DNA of 64,000 bases from Leptolyngbya sp. PCC 7375 (GCF_000316115.1 NZ_JH993797.1:6607961-6671960), one strand, 5' to 3'. Shown: positions 53,483 to 62,829, counted from the first letter of the stretch. The notes: generated by a model not told the origin, from the letters alone. Made by a program: numbers and translations.

Positions 53483-55570
53483 CTAAGCCGCTACACCCTG
53501 ACGCTCTTTAGCTTCCTTGATCACCTCTTCAGCAACGTTCTTAGGACAAGGCGCATACTTTTCGAAGGACATGGAGAACTGGCCACGACCAGACGTCATC
53601 GTACGCAGGTCGCCGATGTAGCCAAACATCTCACTCAGGGGCACATCGGCCTTGATGCGCACACCAGTGGCACCGACATCTTGGCCAAGGATCATGCCGC
53701 GACGACGGTTGAGGTCACCGATTACATCACCGACATAATCCTCAGGGGCAAATACGTCCACCTTCATGATCGGCTCTAGAATCTGAGGACCGGCTTTAAT
53801 GAAGGACTGACGGTAGCCTGCCTTAGCAGCGATTTCGAATGCGATCGCGCTGGAGTCAACCGGGTGGAAACCACCATCAGTTAGAGTCACCTTCATATCC
53901 ACCACAGGGAACCCGGCTAGCATCCCCTTCTCCATACTGGCAGCAAAGCCCTTCTCCACTGCAGGCCAGAATTCACGGGGCACATTACCACCAGTTACCT
54001 TAGACGCAAACTCAAAGCCAGCACCAGCCTCATTGGGTTCAATGATGTAATCAATCTTGCCGTACTGACCAGAACCACCGGACTGCTTCTTGTGGGTGTA
54101 GCTATCCTGTAGCACCTTAGTGATGGACTCGCGGTAAGCCACCTGAGGCTTACCAACCTCCACTTCGATACCGTGGGTACGCTTCAGAATATCCACCTTA
54201 ATGTCCAGGTGCAGCTCACCCATACCCTTCAGAATGATTTCGCCGCTTTCTCGATCAGTCTCCACCTGGAAAGAGGGATCTTCTTGAACCATCTTGCTCA
54301 GGGCAATACCCATCTTCTCAGATTCACCCTTTTTCTTAGTCTCAACTGCGATAGAAATCACAGGGTCGGGGAAGACCATAGGTTCTAGCGTAGCTGGATT
54401 CTTGGGGTCGCACAGGGTATGACCAGTTTGTACGGTCTTCATACCCAGCAGCGCCACAATGTCACCAGCTTGAGCTGCATCCATTTCCTGTCGGTCATCA
54501 GCATGCATTTCAACAATGCGGCTAACGCGCTCATTCTTGCCAGTAGCTGTATTCAGGATAGTGTCACCCTTCTTGAGGGTACCGGAGTAAATCCGAGTAA
54601 ATGTCAGAGCGCCAAAGCGGTCGTCCATAATCTTAAACGCCAGCGCGCGCAAAGGCTTTTCAGGATCAACGTAAGCCAGCTCGCCAGTCTCATTACCTTC
54701 GAGATCAACCTCAGGCTGAGGCTTAACTTCAGTTGGGGCAGGCAGGTAATCAACAACCGCATCCAGCACCAGCTGTACACCCTTGTTCTTAAAGGAAGAA
54801 CCACAGTAGGTGGGGAAGAAAGCTAACTCACGAGTTCCCTTGCGAATACAGGCTTTAATCTCATCAATGGAGAGTTCTTCACCTTCGAGATACTTCTCCA
54901 TTATGTCGTCGTCCTGCTCAACAGCAGCCTCGACTAGCTTCTCGCGCCACTCGGCGACGTCATCGACCATATCAGCAGGGACATCCTTGACCTCATAGTT
55001 CATCGGCTCACCAGAATCATCCCAAATCCAGGCTTTCTCAGTGAGCAAATCAACCACACCAACGAAGTCATTCTCAATGCCGATGGGTAGCACCATCACC
55101 AAAGGATTAGCCGCCAGCACGTTCTTGACCTGACCTACTACGCGGTAAAAATCAGCACCGGTCCGGTCTAGCTTGTTGACGTAGATAATCCGGGCTACCT
55201 CAGAGTCGTTAGCATAGCGCCAGTTCGTTTCAGACTGAGGTTCTACACCACCTGAGCCGCAAAATACACCGATACCGCCATCTAGTACCTTCAGGGAACG
55301 ATATACCTCAATAGTGAAGTCAACGTGACCAGGGGTGTCAATAATGTTGAGCTGATGTTCGTTCCAGAAACAGGAGGTGGCGGCAGACTGAATCGTAATG
55401 CCTCGCTCTTTTTCCTGGTCCATAAAGTCGGTGGTCGCTGCACCGTCATGTACCTCACCGATCTTGTGTACCTTACCGGTCAACTTCAAGATCCGCTCAG
55501 TGGTGGTGGTCTTACCCGCGTCTACGTGGGCAAAAATGCCAATATTTCGATAAGTGCTGAGATCTTTCAT
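53483..55570 (-). CDS. fusA: elongation factor G, second type (EF-G2-like)
   Basis: 695 residues. Ribosomal translocase GTPase: P-loop AHVDAGKTTT (14-23), G3 DTPGHVDF and G4 NKLDR, then EF-G domains II-V and the C-terminal RGQFSMSFEKY. The N-terminus (YRNIGIFAHVDAGK, MDQEKERGITIQSAATSCFW) is closer to the EF-G2/fusB type than to the classical FusA of the str operon (which reads IGIAAHIDAGK). It is not next to rpsL, rpsG or tuf, so the cell probably has another EF-G gene. Its role as main translocase or as a ribosome-recycling factor is not clear from sequence alone. Confidence 0.92.
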   Translation of the reverse strand: MKDLSTYRNIGIFAHVDAGKTTTTERILKLTGKVHKIGEVHDGAATTDFMDQEKERGITIQSAATSCFWNEHQLNIIDTPGHVDFTIEVYRSLKVLDGGIGVFCGSGGVEPQSETNWRYANDSEVARIIYVNKLDRTGADFYRVVGQVKNVLAANPLVMVLPIGIENDFVGVVDLLTEKAWIWDDSGEPMNYEVKDVPADMVDDVAEWREKLVEAAVEQDDDIMEKYLEGEELSIDEIKACIRKGTRELAFFPTYCGSSFKNKGVQLVLDAVVDYLPAPTEVKPQPEVDLEGNETGELAYVDPEKPLRALAFKIMDDRFGALTFTRIYSGTLKKGDTILNTATGKNERVSRIVEMHADDRQEMDAAQAGDIVALLGMKTVQTGHTLCDPKNPATLEPMVFPDPVISIAVETKKKGESEKMGIALSKMVQEDPSFQVETDRESGEIILKGMGELHLDIKVDILKRTHGIEVEVGKPQVAYRESITKVLQDSYTHKKQSGGSGQYGKIDYIIEPNEAGAGFEFASKVTGGNVPREFWPAVEKGFAASMEKGMLAGFPVVDMKVTLTDGGFHPVDSSAIAFEIAAKAGYRQSFIKAGPQILEPIMKVDVFAPEDYVGDVIGDLNRRRGMILGQDVGATGVRIKADVPLSEMFGYIGDLRTMTSGRGQFSMSFEKYAPCPKNVAEEVIKEAKERQGVAA

Positions 55571-55709
55571 GGGTATTATCTAGGGTTTAACTACGTCTCC
55601 AAACAGTTTTTGACCACCTTTAGGACCGTTTCAGGACCATTTAGAGCTAAAGCAGACTTGCCAAGCAGGGGGCACAGACGCCCCAAGCAATAGATATATT
55701 ACTTCAAAA

Positions 55710-55770
55710 TTATTCACATTCCCTGAATTCTTAGGACAGAGAAGTCTAAGAATCCAGAGAATGTGAATAA
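55710..55770. repeat. long imperfect hairpin upstream of EF-G
   Basis: 25-bp arms TTATTCACATTCCCTGAATT+CTTAG (55710-55734) and its inverse (55746-55770) with two mismatches and an 11-base loop, 140 bp upstream of the EF-G start. No T-run. Could be a 5' leader structure, a binding site or a remnant of a small mobile element. Confidence 0.7.
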
Positions 55771-55907
55771 CGTATAGCTACTGATAGATAGGACCATGTT
55801 ATCAACTTAACCAGTGCAATGGTATGCATCCGCATAGGGATAACCGATCTGCCACCCGGCATTAGTTCACTCCGTTGTATCAAGGGGCATTCATGCCTGA
55901 CATTGGC

Positions 55908-56040
55908 AAAAAAAAGGCCACTATTAAAGTGACCTTTAAGAGATTCGAGAAATAAAATGGGTCCCGCGATTTGCTGGGCGTAAACCCCTCAACCTGCTGC
56001 AATCTAGGTTCCTTGATGAATCTAGATTGCCCACAATTAA
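55908..56040 (-). ncRNA. candidate small RNA ending in a strong terminator
   Basis: On the minus strand a rho-independent terminator is clear: AAAGGTCACT pairs with AGTGGCCTTT (55913-55937, one G-U pair), followed by eight T (55908-55915). It is over 390 bp from the nearest minus-strand gene end. Just upstream, a 9-bp stem (GCAATCTAG/CTAGATTGC, 55999-56030) and GC-rich loops suggest a structured transcript of about 130 nt. No conserved RNA family is recognised. It could instead be the distant terminator of the DUF429 gene. Confidence 0.35.
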
Positions 56041-56069
56041 ATAAGAACTCCCTAATCCGCCAACCTCCC

Positions 56070-56354
56070 ATGACAGTTCCCCATCATTCGCCTAATTCAT
56101 CTGATGTACTTCTATGGCTATGTCATGTCCGAAAGTTTTGCTTCACTCCGGAACGCGGCCATCATTGGGCATCATTTTTTGCCACCATCCCAGCGAGTTC
56201 TAAGCAAATGATTCGGGAAAATCTGAGTCACGAACAGGAGGTACAGATTTGGGACATCTACAACTACAATCGCGTCAACCGCTGTGCCCTGGCAGAGCAT
56301 TATTGCTATGACCGGGCAGCAGATCCATTTAACTGCCACCAATTGGAGCTGTAG
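56070..56354 (+). CDS. hypothetical protein
   Basis: 94 residues from the ATG at 56070; the frame is open further up but that part looks non-coding. His-, Cys- and Tyr-rich (four Cys, eight His): WLCHVRKFCFTPERGHH, then EQEVQIWDIYNYNRVNRCAL and YCYDR. A metal-binding role is possible but no family is recognised. It overlaps the 3' end of the broken DUF429 gene by 26 bp (convergent), which lowers confidence. Confidence 0.4.
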   Translation: MTVPHHSPNSSDVLLWLCHVRKFCFTPERGHHWASFFATIPASSKQMIRENLSHEQEVQIWDIYNYNRVNRCALAEHYCYDRAADPFNCHQLEL

Positions 56355-57272
56355 CAAGTTTGTATTCACGTACATCGTAGGCCATCGGCACAACGATATA
56401 GCCTGAGGCTAAACTGCCCAGCACCTGGTTACGAGCATGGCCCCAATACCACCAGTGGGCTGCTCCATAGGCACAGACAATACTGTCAAGCTGATCTTCC
56501 ACCGCTTTCAAGGCCAGCCCTCCCCCAGGTATGGCAGGGAGCGTATCCACCATTAAGCGCGGTGTATGGTGAGGCAAATGCCGCAAAATTAAGGATCGGA
56601 GTCGGTAAAGTTGTTGACGTCGCTGAGCAACACGACCTTTTTTATATTTAAGAATACGCGACAGCCCAAAAAGATGCACCATGGCCGGGTGAGGAAAAAA
56701 CTCGATCTGATAACGACCAGATTGCCTGGGTTTTAGAGTTGGGGCATGGAGGAAGCCTTGCTCAGTTAACGCCTCACCAAAGGCCAGGAGTTGAGTGGCA
56801 AATGCAGACGCCTGATTCGCTGGGTAACAACCGGCATGATATTTACCAAAGTGTTTGTGGGCTAGACGATCCGGTTCACGCATTCCCGTTGGGTTCGGAA
56901 TAATTGTCGGCGCATCCACAGCCACCATCGCGGGGACTGGTGTTGGCGCATGCTGATGCAGCCAGGCCAAGACATCGCCATGGGTAGTCATTCGATCAAG
57001 AATACCTAAGGAGAGGCAATCATTTGGGTATGACCTCGACACGATGTAGAGTGCTATAACGCTTATCCAGCAAGGGTTTCAGGAAGATTTGAGCGAAGAA
57101 TAAATTTTCTCAGTTTCAGCGTGATGGAGATTGTAAGCTTCTTGTAGGGCTTAGGATTTCTGACTTTTTAATAGACATCTAATTGAGGTCATACCCAATC
57201 ATTTTCCCAGTGCAGACAGCAAACACCGCTCGGTCCCGTTTGCCAACCCAAATCAACACCCAAAAAAATCAT
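56329..57272 (-). pseudogene. DUF429 (RNase H-like) gene broken by a 171-bp insertion
   Basis: The N-terminal part starts at ATG 57272 (MIFLGVDLGWQTGPSGVCC, DUF429-type opening) and stops at a TGA inside the element (57189-57191). The body resumes after the element as NDCLSLGILDRMTTHGDVLA and runs to the stop at 56329. It keeps VAVDAPTIIPN, the RYQIEFFPHPAMVHL motif and KAVEDQLDSIVCAY. Removing the 171-bp element and one 8-bp target copy (179 bp) rejoins ENDCLSLG in one frame, giving about 255 residues. So insertion is the only visible lesion and it is recent. Translation of the body alone from an ATG in the element (57042) would lack the first metal-binding Asp. Confidence 0.85.
57026..57196. 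mobile_element. 171-bp MITE-like element inside the DUF429 gene
   Basis: Terminal inverted repeats GGGTATGACCTC (57026-57037) and GAGGTCATACCC (57185-57196), 12 bp exact, with GATGT matching again 5 bp further in. It is flanked by 8-bp direct repeats AATCATTT (57018-57025 and 57197-57204). No coding capacity for a transposase. This is the form of a non-autonomous element moved by an IS elsewhere in the genome. Confidence 0.88.
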
Positions 57273-57542
57273 AAATTGCTGAAGATTTCCATGCTTGACT
57301 AAGGGCTGACAACATCAACTAACCACGTTGTTGCCTGATGATACCGGATCTGATTCTGAGAGCTAGGAACATCTAGATGTAGAGTCCGCAAAGTTACGGA
57401 GAGATTCCCATATCTTATCTCCAATCAGAACCATAATGGTCGTGGAGATTACAGTTCACATTGGCCCTTCATTTGAGATGGTTGCTGAAAGCTCCTGTGG
57501 TGTCTTTACCTTGCCAGTCATTCAATCCATCGTCCGTCCGAC

Positions 57543-58799
57543 ATGAAACTCGAGTCATCCATTGCCAACACCTGTACTCACAGCTCAAAGGACGCCGAGC
57601 TCATTGAACTACGTATACATAATGAAAAGCTCAGGGCAGACAATAGCGATCTGCAATCAATGATAGATATTGTCACAGAGCATTCGACCATTTTAGAGAA
57701 CGCGCTAGAAACGCAGAACCAAGAAATGGCGGATTACATTGAGCAGGTCAAACAGATTACGGCAGCTGCCATTACGGTCCAAAACAATACCTTTACTCCC
57801 CACAGTCTTACAGCAACGGCCCTGCGCGGTGATGAACTCGGTAACCTGGCTCGGGTATTTTCAGAAACGGTACAGTCTGTGAAACGCCAAGAACAAAAAC
57901 TTATTGAAACGAATGCCCATCTCTCAGATCTTTTGGAGTCTTACAGTCGCTTTATCCCTCCAGAATATTTAACGTTTCTCCAGCGAGATAGTATTCTCGA
58001 CATCAAGCTGGGAGATCATGTGAGTAAAGAGATGGCGATTATGTTCTCTGACATTCGCGCCTTTACCACCCTCTCTGAGCAAATGACGCCCCAGGAGAAT
58101 TTTGATTTTGTTAATGCCTATTTGCGCCGCATTAGTCCAGAAATTCGCAAGCACAATGGCTTCATTGTTAAATATCTAGGAGACGGCATGATGGCCGTCT
58201 TTCCCGATGGTGTTGATGATGCATTACAGGCAGGCATTGCCAAAGTCAATCAGATCAGAACCTATAATCAGCATCGCCTTACTGAAGGCTACCCACCCCT
58301 GACGGTGGGTATTGGTTTACATGCTGGCCACATGATGGTCGGTATGGTGGGGGAGACAAATCGCATGCAGGCCGATGCCGTATCTGACAATGTTAATCTA
58401 ACAGCCCGTTTAGAAGGTTTGACCAAATACTACGGAGTATCGCTGTTAATTTCAGAAGATGTGATGCTCAAGCTAGAGCAACCCAATAAGTATTCGGTGC
58501 GACTGATAGACCGCATCGTTGTCAAAGGTCGCCAAGAGCCTATCACCATCTATGAGGTGCTCAATGCAGACATAAATTCGGTCCGTAAATTGAAGCTAGA
58601 AACCCTGCCAATGTATCAACAGGGACGACACTTCTACCAAGAAGGTGACTGGGTAAAAGCCATGGCCTGTTTTGAAGCTGTTCTAAAGATCAATCCCATT
58701 GATAAAACAGTTCAGTTTTATCTAGAACGTCTTCAGCAGATGGCTCAGCAACCAATGCCCAAGCACTGGAATGGTGTCTGGGCATTTACCGAGAAATAA
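57543..58799 (+). CDS. class III adenylate/guanylate cyclase
   Basis: 418 residues, no membrane segment. N-terminal coiled coil (about 18-70 and 115-140), then the cyclase domain (about 160-350) with both metal-binding Asp: Asp170 in FSDIRAFT and Asp214 in KYLGDGMMAVF. Also present are VGIGLHAGHMMVG and ADAVSDNVNLTARLEGLTK (the catalytic Asn-Arg pair). The C-terminal part (about 360-405) looks like a TPR-type unit. It makes cAMP or cGMP; specificity not determined. It converges with the partner-switching operon, 2 bp from its last stop, which suggests a linked signalling function. Confidence 0.92.
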   Translation: MKLESSIANTCTHSSKDAELIELRIHNEKLRADNSDLQSMIDIVTEHSTILENALETQNQEMADYIEQVKQITAAAITVQNNTFTPHSLTATALRGDELGNLARVFSETVQSVKRQEQKLIETNAHLSDLLESYSRFIPPEYLTFLQRDSILDIKLGDHVSKEMAIMFSDIRAFTTLSEQMTPQENFDFVNAYLRRISPEIRKHNGFIVKYLGDGMMAVFPDGVDDALQAGIAKVNQIRTYNQHRLTEGYPPLTVGIGLHAGHMMVGMVGETNRMQADAVSDNVNLTARLEGLTKYYGVSLLISEDVMLKLEQPNKYSVRLIDRIVVKGRQEPITIYEVLNADINSVRKLKLETLPMYQQGRHFYQEGDWVKAMACFEAVLKINPIDKTVQFYLERLQQMAQQPMPKHWNGVWAFTEK

Positions 58800-58801
58800 G
58801 A

Positions 58802-59155
58802 TCACTCCAAAACAATTTCCAAACTAGGCAACAGTCGCTTTAAGTTCTTGAGAGATTTTCCCTGCCAGGGGGTGTCTTCACTGCCTACAACCATCATATT
58901 CACTGTTTGGGCTGAGCGAACACGAATAACAAATTTGGAAATCATGCTGATACCAGAGCTATTGAGGAATTTTAAGTCCCTGAGTTCGAGGGTAATTAGC
59001 TCAGGTTCTCGTTGGAGCAAGTCTCCCATCAGTTCATCAATGGGGGCATAGGCATCTGGACCACTCAGTCTTAGAGAACCGTGAAATTTAATAGTCGCCG
59101 TTTGGTTGTCGCACTGGACTTTGTAGCTTTCCCCTTCAATTGTGTGAATCCCCAT
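58802..59155 (-). CDS. STAS-like regulator (slr1659-type)
   Basis: 117 residues from the ATG at 59155, which gives the usual short N-terminus (MGIHTIEGESYKVQCD); a TTG at 59230 would overlap the preceding stop. STAS/anti-sigma-antagonist-like fold with LELRDLKFLNSSGISMI, where the Ser pair is at the phosphorylation position. It pairs with the HATPase-like gene upstream as the antagonist half of a partner switch. Last gene of the operon. Confidence 0.85.
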   Translation of the reverse strand: MGIHTIEGESYKVQCDNQTATIKFHGSLRLSGPDAYAPIDELMGDLLQREPELITLELRDLKFLNSSGISMISKFVIRVRSAQTVNMMVVGSEDTPWQGKSLKNLKRLLPSLEIVLE

Positions 59156-59226
59156 GGTATTTATTCCTTGTTGTCCGTCATAAGTAATCATTGATATCAG
59201 ATACTGTTTATCGTTATGGAGCGCTA

Positions 59227-59823
59227 TCAAACTGTGAGCTGCGCCATCGTCGTCACCGTAAAATTTGCTGATTGGTATTCAGACGGCCTAAATTTCCAAC
59301 CTAAATGGGCCTGGTAGTCATTTTGAATTGTGATAAACCCCATGCCAGAACCAGGGATGGAGGTGTCAGTGGCACTGCGCTCAAGCTGACGCAGATAAAA
59401 GTCATCAGGATCTGAACCAAGAAAATCTTGAATAAAGCGTTGTAGCCTGGTTGCACCATGCAAGGAAAGACCATTGCTAACGGATAGAACAATGGTTGAA
59501 GGTGTCCCTTGCAATAGGTGTAAGCTAAATTTAATCGGCTCTTCTGAGGGTTCATAGTTGAATTTCATCGCATTTTCCAGAAGCTCATTGGCAATGTAGT
59601 TGATGGCTGCTTTAATTTCTGTTTGTCGCCGTTTATGTTGACTATTAGCGTCATAGATAGGCAAAAATGTAGTCAAATAATCAGCAACAAAATCAGCGGA
59701 AATACCATTGTTACGCCATCGTTGTTGCACAGTTAACGATGTCGGAGAAAAGCCTAATTCTAAATACTCATGGTGAGTTTTCGGTATATTGTCCTTAAAC
59801 TTACCAAAAATTTTGGTCATCAT
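59227..59823 (-). CDS. HATPase-like regulator (slr1658/DUF6272-type)
   Basis: 198 residues. GHKL/HATPase-like fold: N-box NELLENAMKF (about 87-96), then SIPGSGMGFITI as the G-rich lid region. The family (slr1658-type) occurs beside slr1659-type STAS-like proteins and PP2C phosphatases, where the module acts like RsbW/RsbV switching. The metal-binding Asn is present; whether it phosphorylates its partner is not known. Same strand as neighbours, 71 bp before the STAS-like start. Confidence 0.85.
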   Translation of the reverse strand: MMTKIFGKFKDNIPKTHHEYLELGFSPTSLTVQQRWRNNGISADFVADYLTTFLPIYDANSQHKRRQTEIKAAINYIANELLENAMKFNYEPSEEPIKFSLHLLQGTPSTIVLSVSNGLSLHGATRLQRFIQDFLGSDPDDFYLRQLERSATDTSIPGSGMGFITIQNDYQAHLGWKFRPSEYQSANFTVTTMAQLTV

Positions 59824-59912
59824 AGTTAAGCTCTAGTTTCATTAAATGTTGTCTTTGTAGATAGAGGGCATATTCCACTCATCGTATTCAGCAGCACCAG
59901 CCACTTTTGCGA

Positions 59913-61022
59913 TTACCGGTTATAGGCCACCAGAGTTCCTGTCAGCCACAGCAATAAAGACAACACGTGGACGGGTAAAAATAGCCAGAGGTTCAGAGCA
60001 TGCCATTTACCCTCGTGTACATCTTCGAGCCAATCTGTTCGGCGCACGGCCACTTGCAAAACGTCACCTGTAGCTGAATCGAGCTGGAGTTCCTGATGAT
60101 TCTTAGCCCTGATCGTTGTCACCCCCTGATCTGGATATACATATAAACGCCACACATCTTTCCAGTCTTCAACCCCATAACTGGGCCGCTGCTGAGCGGT
60201 TTCTAAGGCCTGGGTAAATTCAATGGCAGGGACAGTGCCTTGACCCTGTTGTAGGACCGGCATCACCCAAGGCACCTCGTAGCGAACCTGGAGTAACAAA
60301 CCGCTAAAAATAACAAACGCCCAAGGAATTATCACAATCCACCCTAACCAGTAGTGGTAGGTCAAAAGCCAGGATTTGAGTCGTAAGCGCCAGGGGCGTC
60401 CATCTTTGTTGACGGTTTGAGGAGCAGCGGCTGTTTGAGCAACACCAAGAGTTTTAGATGCTGTCACAGGATTCTTTGACGTCTGTTTAAAGCTATTTTG
60501 AAATAGCTTTTGCAGGCGGACTGGCGTCATCTTAATATTGAGATAGACACCGGTTAGAAAGAGAATTAAAAAACCTAACCTGACGGGTATGCCAAGCCAT
60601 AGTCGTGCATGCCAGGTTGAAAAATCATGCATTTTGGCAACAACGTCATTACGGCGTTGGGCCGTTTGCAAAATATCTACGGTAGCTGCATCTACCTGGG
60701 TTTCTAATCCGCTATGATTACGAACTTTGATAATTCCCTTTTTGGGGCGCAGGTCCATTAGTTTTATGTCCTCCCAACCGTTGATCTGCATTTCGGGAAT
60801 GGCTTTGACTTGGGTCAAAATCTGTTCTAGAGATGCGGTTGGTGCATATTTCTGACTGCCTGTTAGGGTGGGTGGCTGAATCCAATCGATGGGTTTTCTG
60901 ACTTGTAAAAAGATACCGGTGGCAATAATAAAGATCATGGGAATGGAAATTGCGATCGCAATCCACCGATGAGATAAACGATGCCACCGGGCAACCCGCT
61001 TATTTAATGACGCTGAAGACAT
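59913..61022 (-). CDS. PepSY-domain membrane protein
   Basis: 369 residues from the ATG at 61022 (an ATG at 61055 is the alternative). Four or so membrane segments: about 20-42, 155-177, 225-252 and 345-367, with PepSY-type extracytoplasmic regions in two loops (about 50-140 and 270-340). Conserved His in WHRLSHRW and WHARLWLG and YHYWLGWI look like the haem-ligand positions of PepSY-TM (FoxB/PiuB-like) proteins, which can act as ferric reductases. The link to the surrounding signalling genes is unclear. Confidence 0.85.
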   Translation of the reverse strand: MSSASLNKRVARWHRLSHRWIAIAISIPMIFIIATGIFLQVRKPIDWIQPPTLTGSQKYAPTASLEQILTQVKAIPEMQINGWEDIKLMDLRPKKGIIKVRNHSGLETQVDAATVDILQTAQRRNDVVAKMHDFSTWHARLWLGIPVRLGFLILFLTGVYLNIKMTPVRLQKLFQNSFKQTSKNPVTASKTLGVAQTAAAPQTVNKDGRPWRLRLKSWLLTYHYWLGWIVIIPWAFVIFSGLLLQVRYEVPWVMPVLQQGQGTVPAIEFTQALETAQQRPSYGVEDWKDVWRLYVYPDQGVTTIRAKNHQELQLDSATGDVLQVAVRRTDWLEDVHEGKWHALNLWLFLPVHVLSLLLWLTGTLVAYNR

Positions 61023-61119
61023 AGGATATGCTTTAAGTGAAAGGAAGAGATTCATTCGTTCACACCGTGGATCGCTGACGTAGAGTGACTATTTCTACAA
61101 CTCAGCCAAAACTTAAACA

Positions 61120-62829
61120 TTAGGCCAGACTCACCGTCGCCATGGTTGGCCGTTTCAACACCAGCAGGGTGATATCATCAAAAACTTTGTGGGTGCCAAT
61201 GTGGTTTTGCACATCCTGAATCACCCGTCTGCGAATCTCTTCCGCAGGTAAGTGCCAATGGAGTTGGACCAACTCACATAGCCGTGGCAATCCATAATGA
61301 GTTCCGTCACTATTCTCAGCTTCGGTAATCCCATCGGTGTAAAGAACAATACCGTCACCAGGGTCAAGGTTGATGTGAGTTTGATCAATAAACTCAGAAA
61401 TGTCGGACTCTAACCCCAATGGAAACCCTAAATCAATGGTGTCAATACGTTCTAAACCACCATCTTTACGAACAATGATCACCTCTTCATGCTGCCCCGT
61501 TAGACTGACCTTACCGCCCCTGTAATCCAACAGTGACAACGTCATATTGCGTTCGGAGTTCATCCGTTGCACATTGGCATAGATCGTTTGATTCAGGGTC
61601 TTGAGCACTTTTGCAGAATCTGACTCACCGTGGAGTAACAGTGTGCGCACTGCTGTTTGAGCCATGAGCATCAGCATGCCACTTTCAAGACCATGGCCGG
61701 TAACATCGCCAATACCAATTTGTGTCCGACCATTAAATTGCAACACATCGAAGTAGTCACCGCCAAATTCTTCCGCAGGCTCCATAAATGTGGCAATATC
61801 CAGCTGATGAATTTGTTTAAGTTCTTTCTCCTTAGGCAGGATCAGTGCTTGCAGCTGTCGGCTAACCTCCAGCTCCGCTGACATTCTTACATTTTCAGCG
61901 GCCAGCTTCTGATTCAAATGCATAATCTGAGTATTTGCAGACGCTAGCTGGGCCGTCCGTTCTTGAACTCTCTTCTCCAGCGTGCGGCTATAGTCCCCAA
62001 TCAGGCTAGACAGTTTTTCATAGGTATCCACCATGTAGCCAATCTCATCGTATCGCTTGCCCTCAAGCGGTTGATAGATCGTTGTGGTGGTACCAAACTC
62101 GGTATGCTCTCGGGTATCGGTACTCAAACGGGCTTGACGACTTTCATCGAGAAACGTGGTGAACCGACTAATGCGACGCATAGGATCAGTGACAGCAAAT
62201 GCTAAGACTCCAGAGCACACCAGAATAAATATGATCAGCCCCCCGGTGCTAATCAACAATACCGTTCTGATGTGGCTTTGATTATTTGCTGTGAGTGTTT
62301 GTCGGTCGAGGTCAATCTGCTTCAATACACGGGTGAGTTCTTCGCCCACCTCTCCCCCTTCGCCCCGCACGTACTGATCACCTGCCCGAGGGTCTTGCGT
62401 TTGCTTAAAGATTTGGACACCTTCTGTATAGGTATCCATGAGCAATGCATGGTTTTTCAATAATTGCTCTAAATCTTTACGGTAGGGCTCTGCCAGTGGA
62501 TATTGCAACACGTTATTCGTCTGCTGCTCAATCTTGACCGTCATGTCGTTGACACGGTCTAAATACTTGGCCAAGTCTTCTAAATTATGGCCACGCAGAA
62601 ATAAATTTTTTCGATCTTTCGCCTGACGATTGAAGTAATCATTGATGATCTCAACTTCACGGTTCAGTTCATCAAACTCCAGGGTGGAACGATGAATGCT
62701 TTCAACGCTATTGGCAACGTAGTAAACGGCTGATGATAAGGCCGCAATCAAAAAGAAGGCATACCCCCCCAAAAGCCATAGGGTTTTATGGAGGACACTG
62801 TTTCTTTGAAGGCGATTAAATGGGGCCAT
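61120..62829 (-). CDS. HAMP-linked PP2C/SpoIIE-type phosphatase
   Basis: 569 residues. Membrane helix 1 (about 13-35), an extracytoplasmic helical sensor (about 40-188), membrane helix 2 (about 190-215), HAMP (about 216-280), a coiled coil (about 285-330) and a SpoIIE domain (about 335-565) with metal-binding Asp in GGDYFDVL, GIGDVTGHG and LYTDGITEAEN. RsbU/IcfG-type phosphatases reactivate STAS antagonists by dephosphorylation after a signal. It is the first gene of a minus-strand set (phosphatase, PepSY, HATPase-like, STAS-like), with gaps of about 64-110 bp. Confidence 0.93.
   Translation of the reverse strand: MAPFNRLQRNSVLHKTLWLLGGYAFFLIAALSSAVYYVANSVESIHRSTLEFDELNREVEIINDYFNRQAKDRKNLFLRGHNLEDLAKYLDRVNDMTVKIEQQTNNVLQYPLAEPYRKDLEQLLKNHALLMDTYTEGVQIFKQTQDPRAGDQYVRGEGGEVGEELTRVLKQIDLDRQTLTANNQSHIRTVLLISTGGLIIFILVCSGVLAFAVTDPMRRISRFTTFLDESRQARLSTDTREHTEFGTTTTIYQPLEGKRYDEIGYMVDTYEKLSSLIGDYSRTLEKRVQERTAQLASANTQIMHLNQKLAAENVRMSAELEVSRQLQALILPKEKELKQIHQLDIATFMEPAEEFGGDYFDVLQFNGRTQIGIGDVTGHGLESGMLMLMAQTAVRTLLLHGESDSAKVLKTLNQTIYANVQRMNSERNMTLSLLDYRGGKVSLTGQHEEVIIVRKDGGLERIDTIDLGFPLGLESDISEFIDQTHINLDPGDGIVLYTDGITEAENSDGTHYGLPRLCELVQLHWHLPAEEIRRRVIQDVQNHIGTHKVFDDITLLVLKRPTMATVSLA

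Noticed and set aside
55571..56069. tRNA gene in the stretch between the EF-G gene and the next plus-strand gene
   Set aside because: A T-loop-like GATTCGAGA is present, but no cloverleaf or acceptor stem can be built around it.
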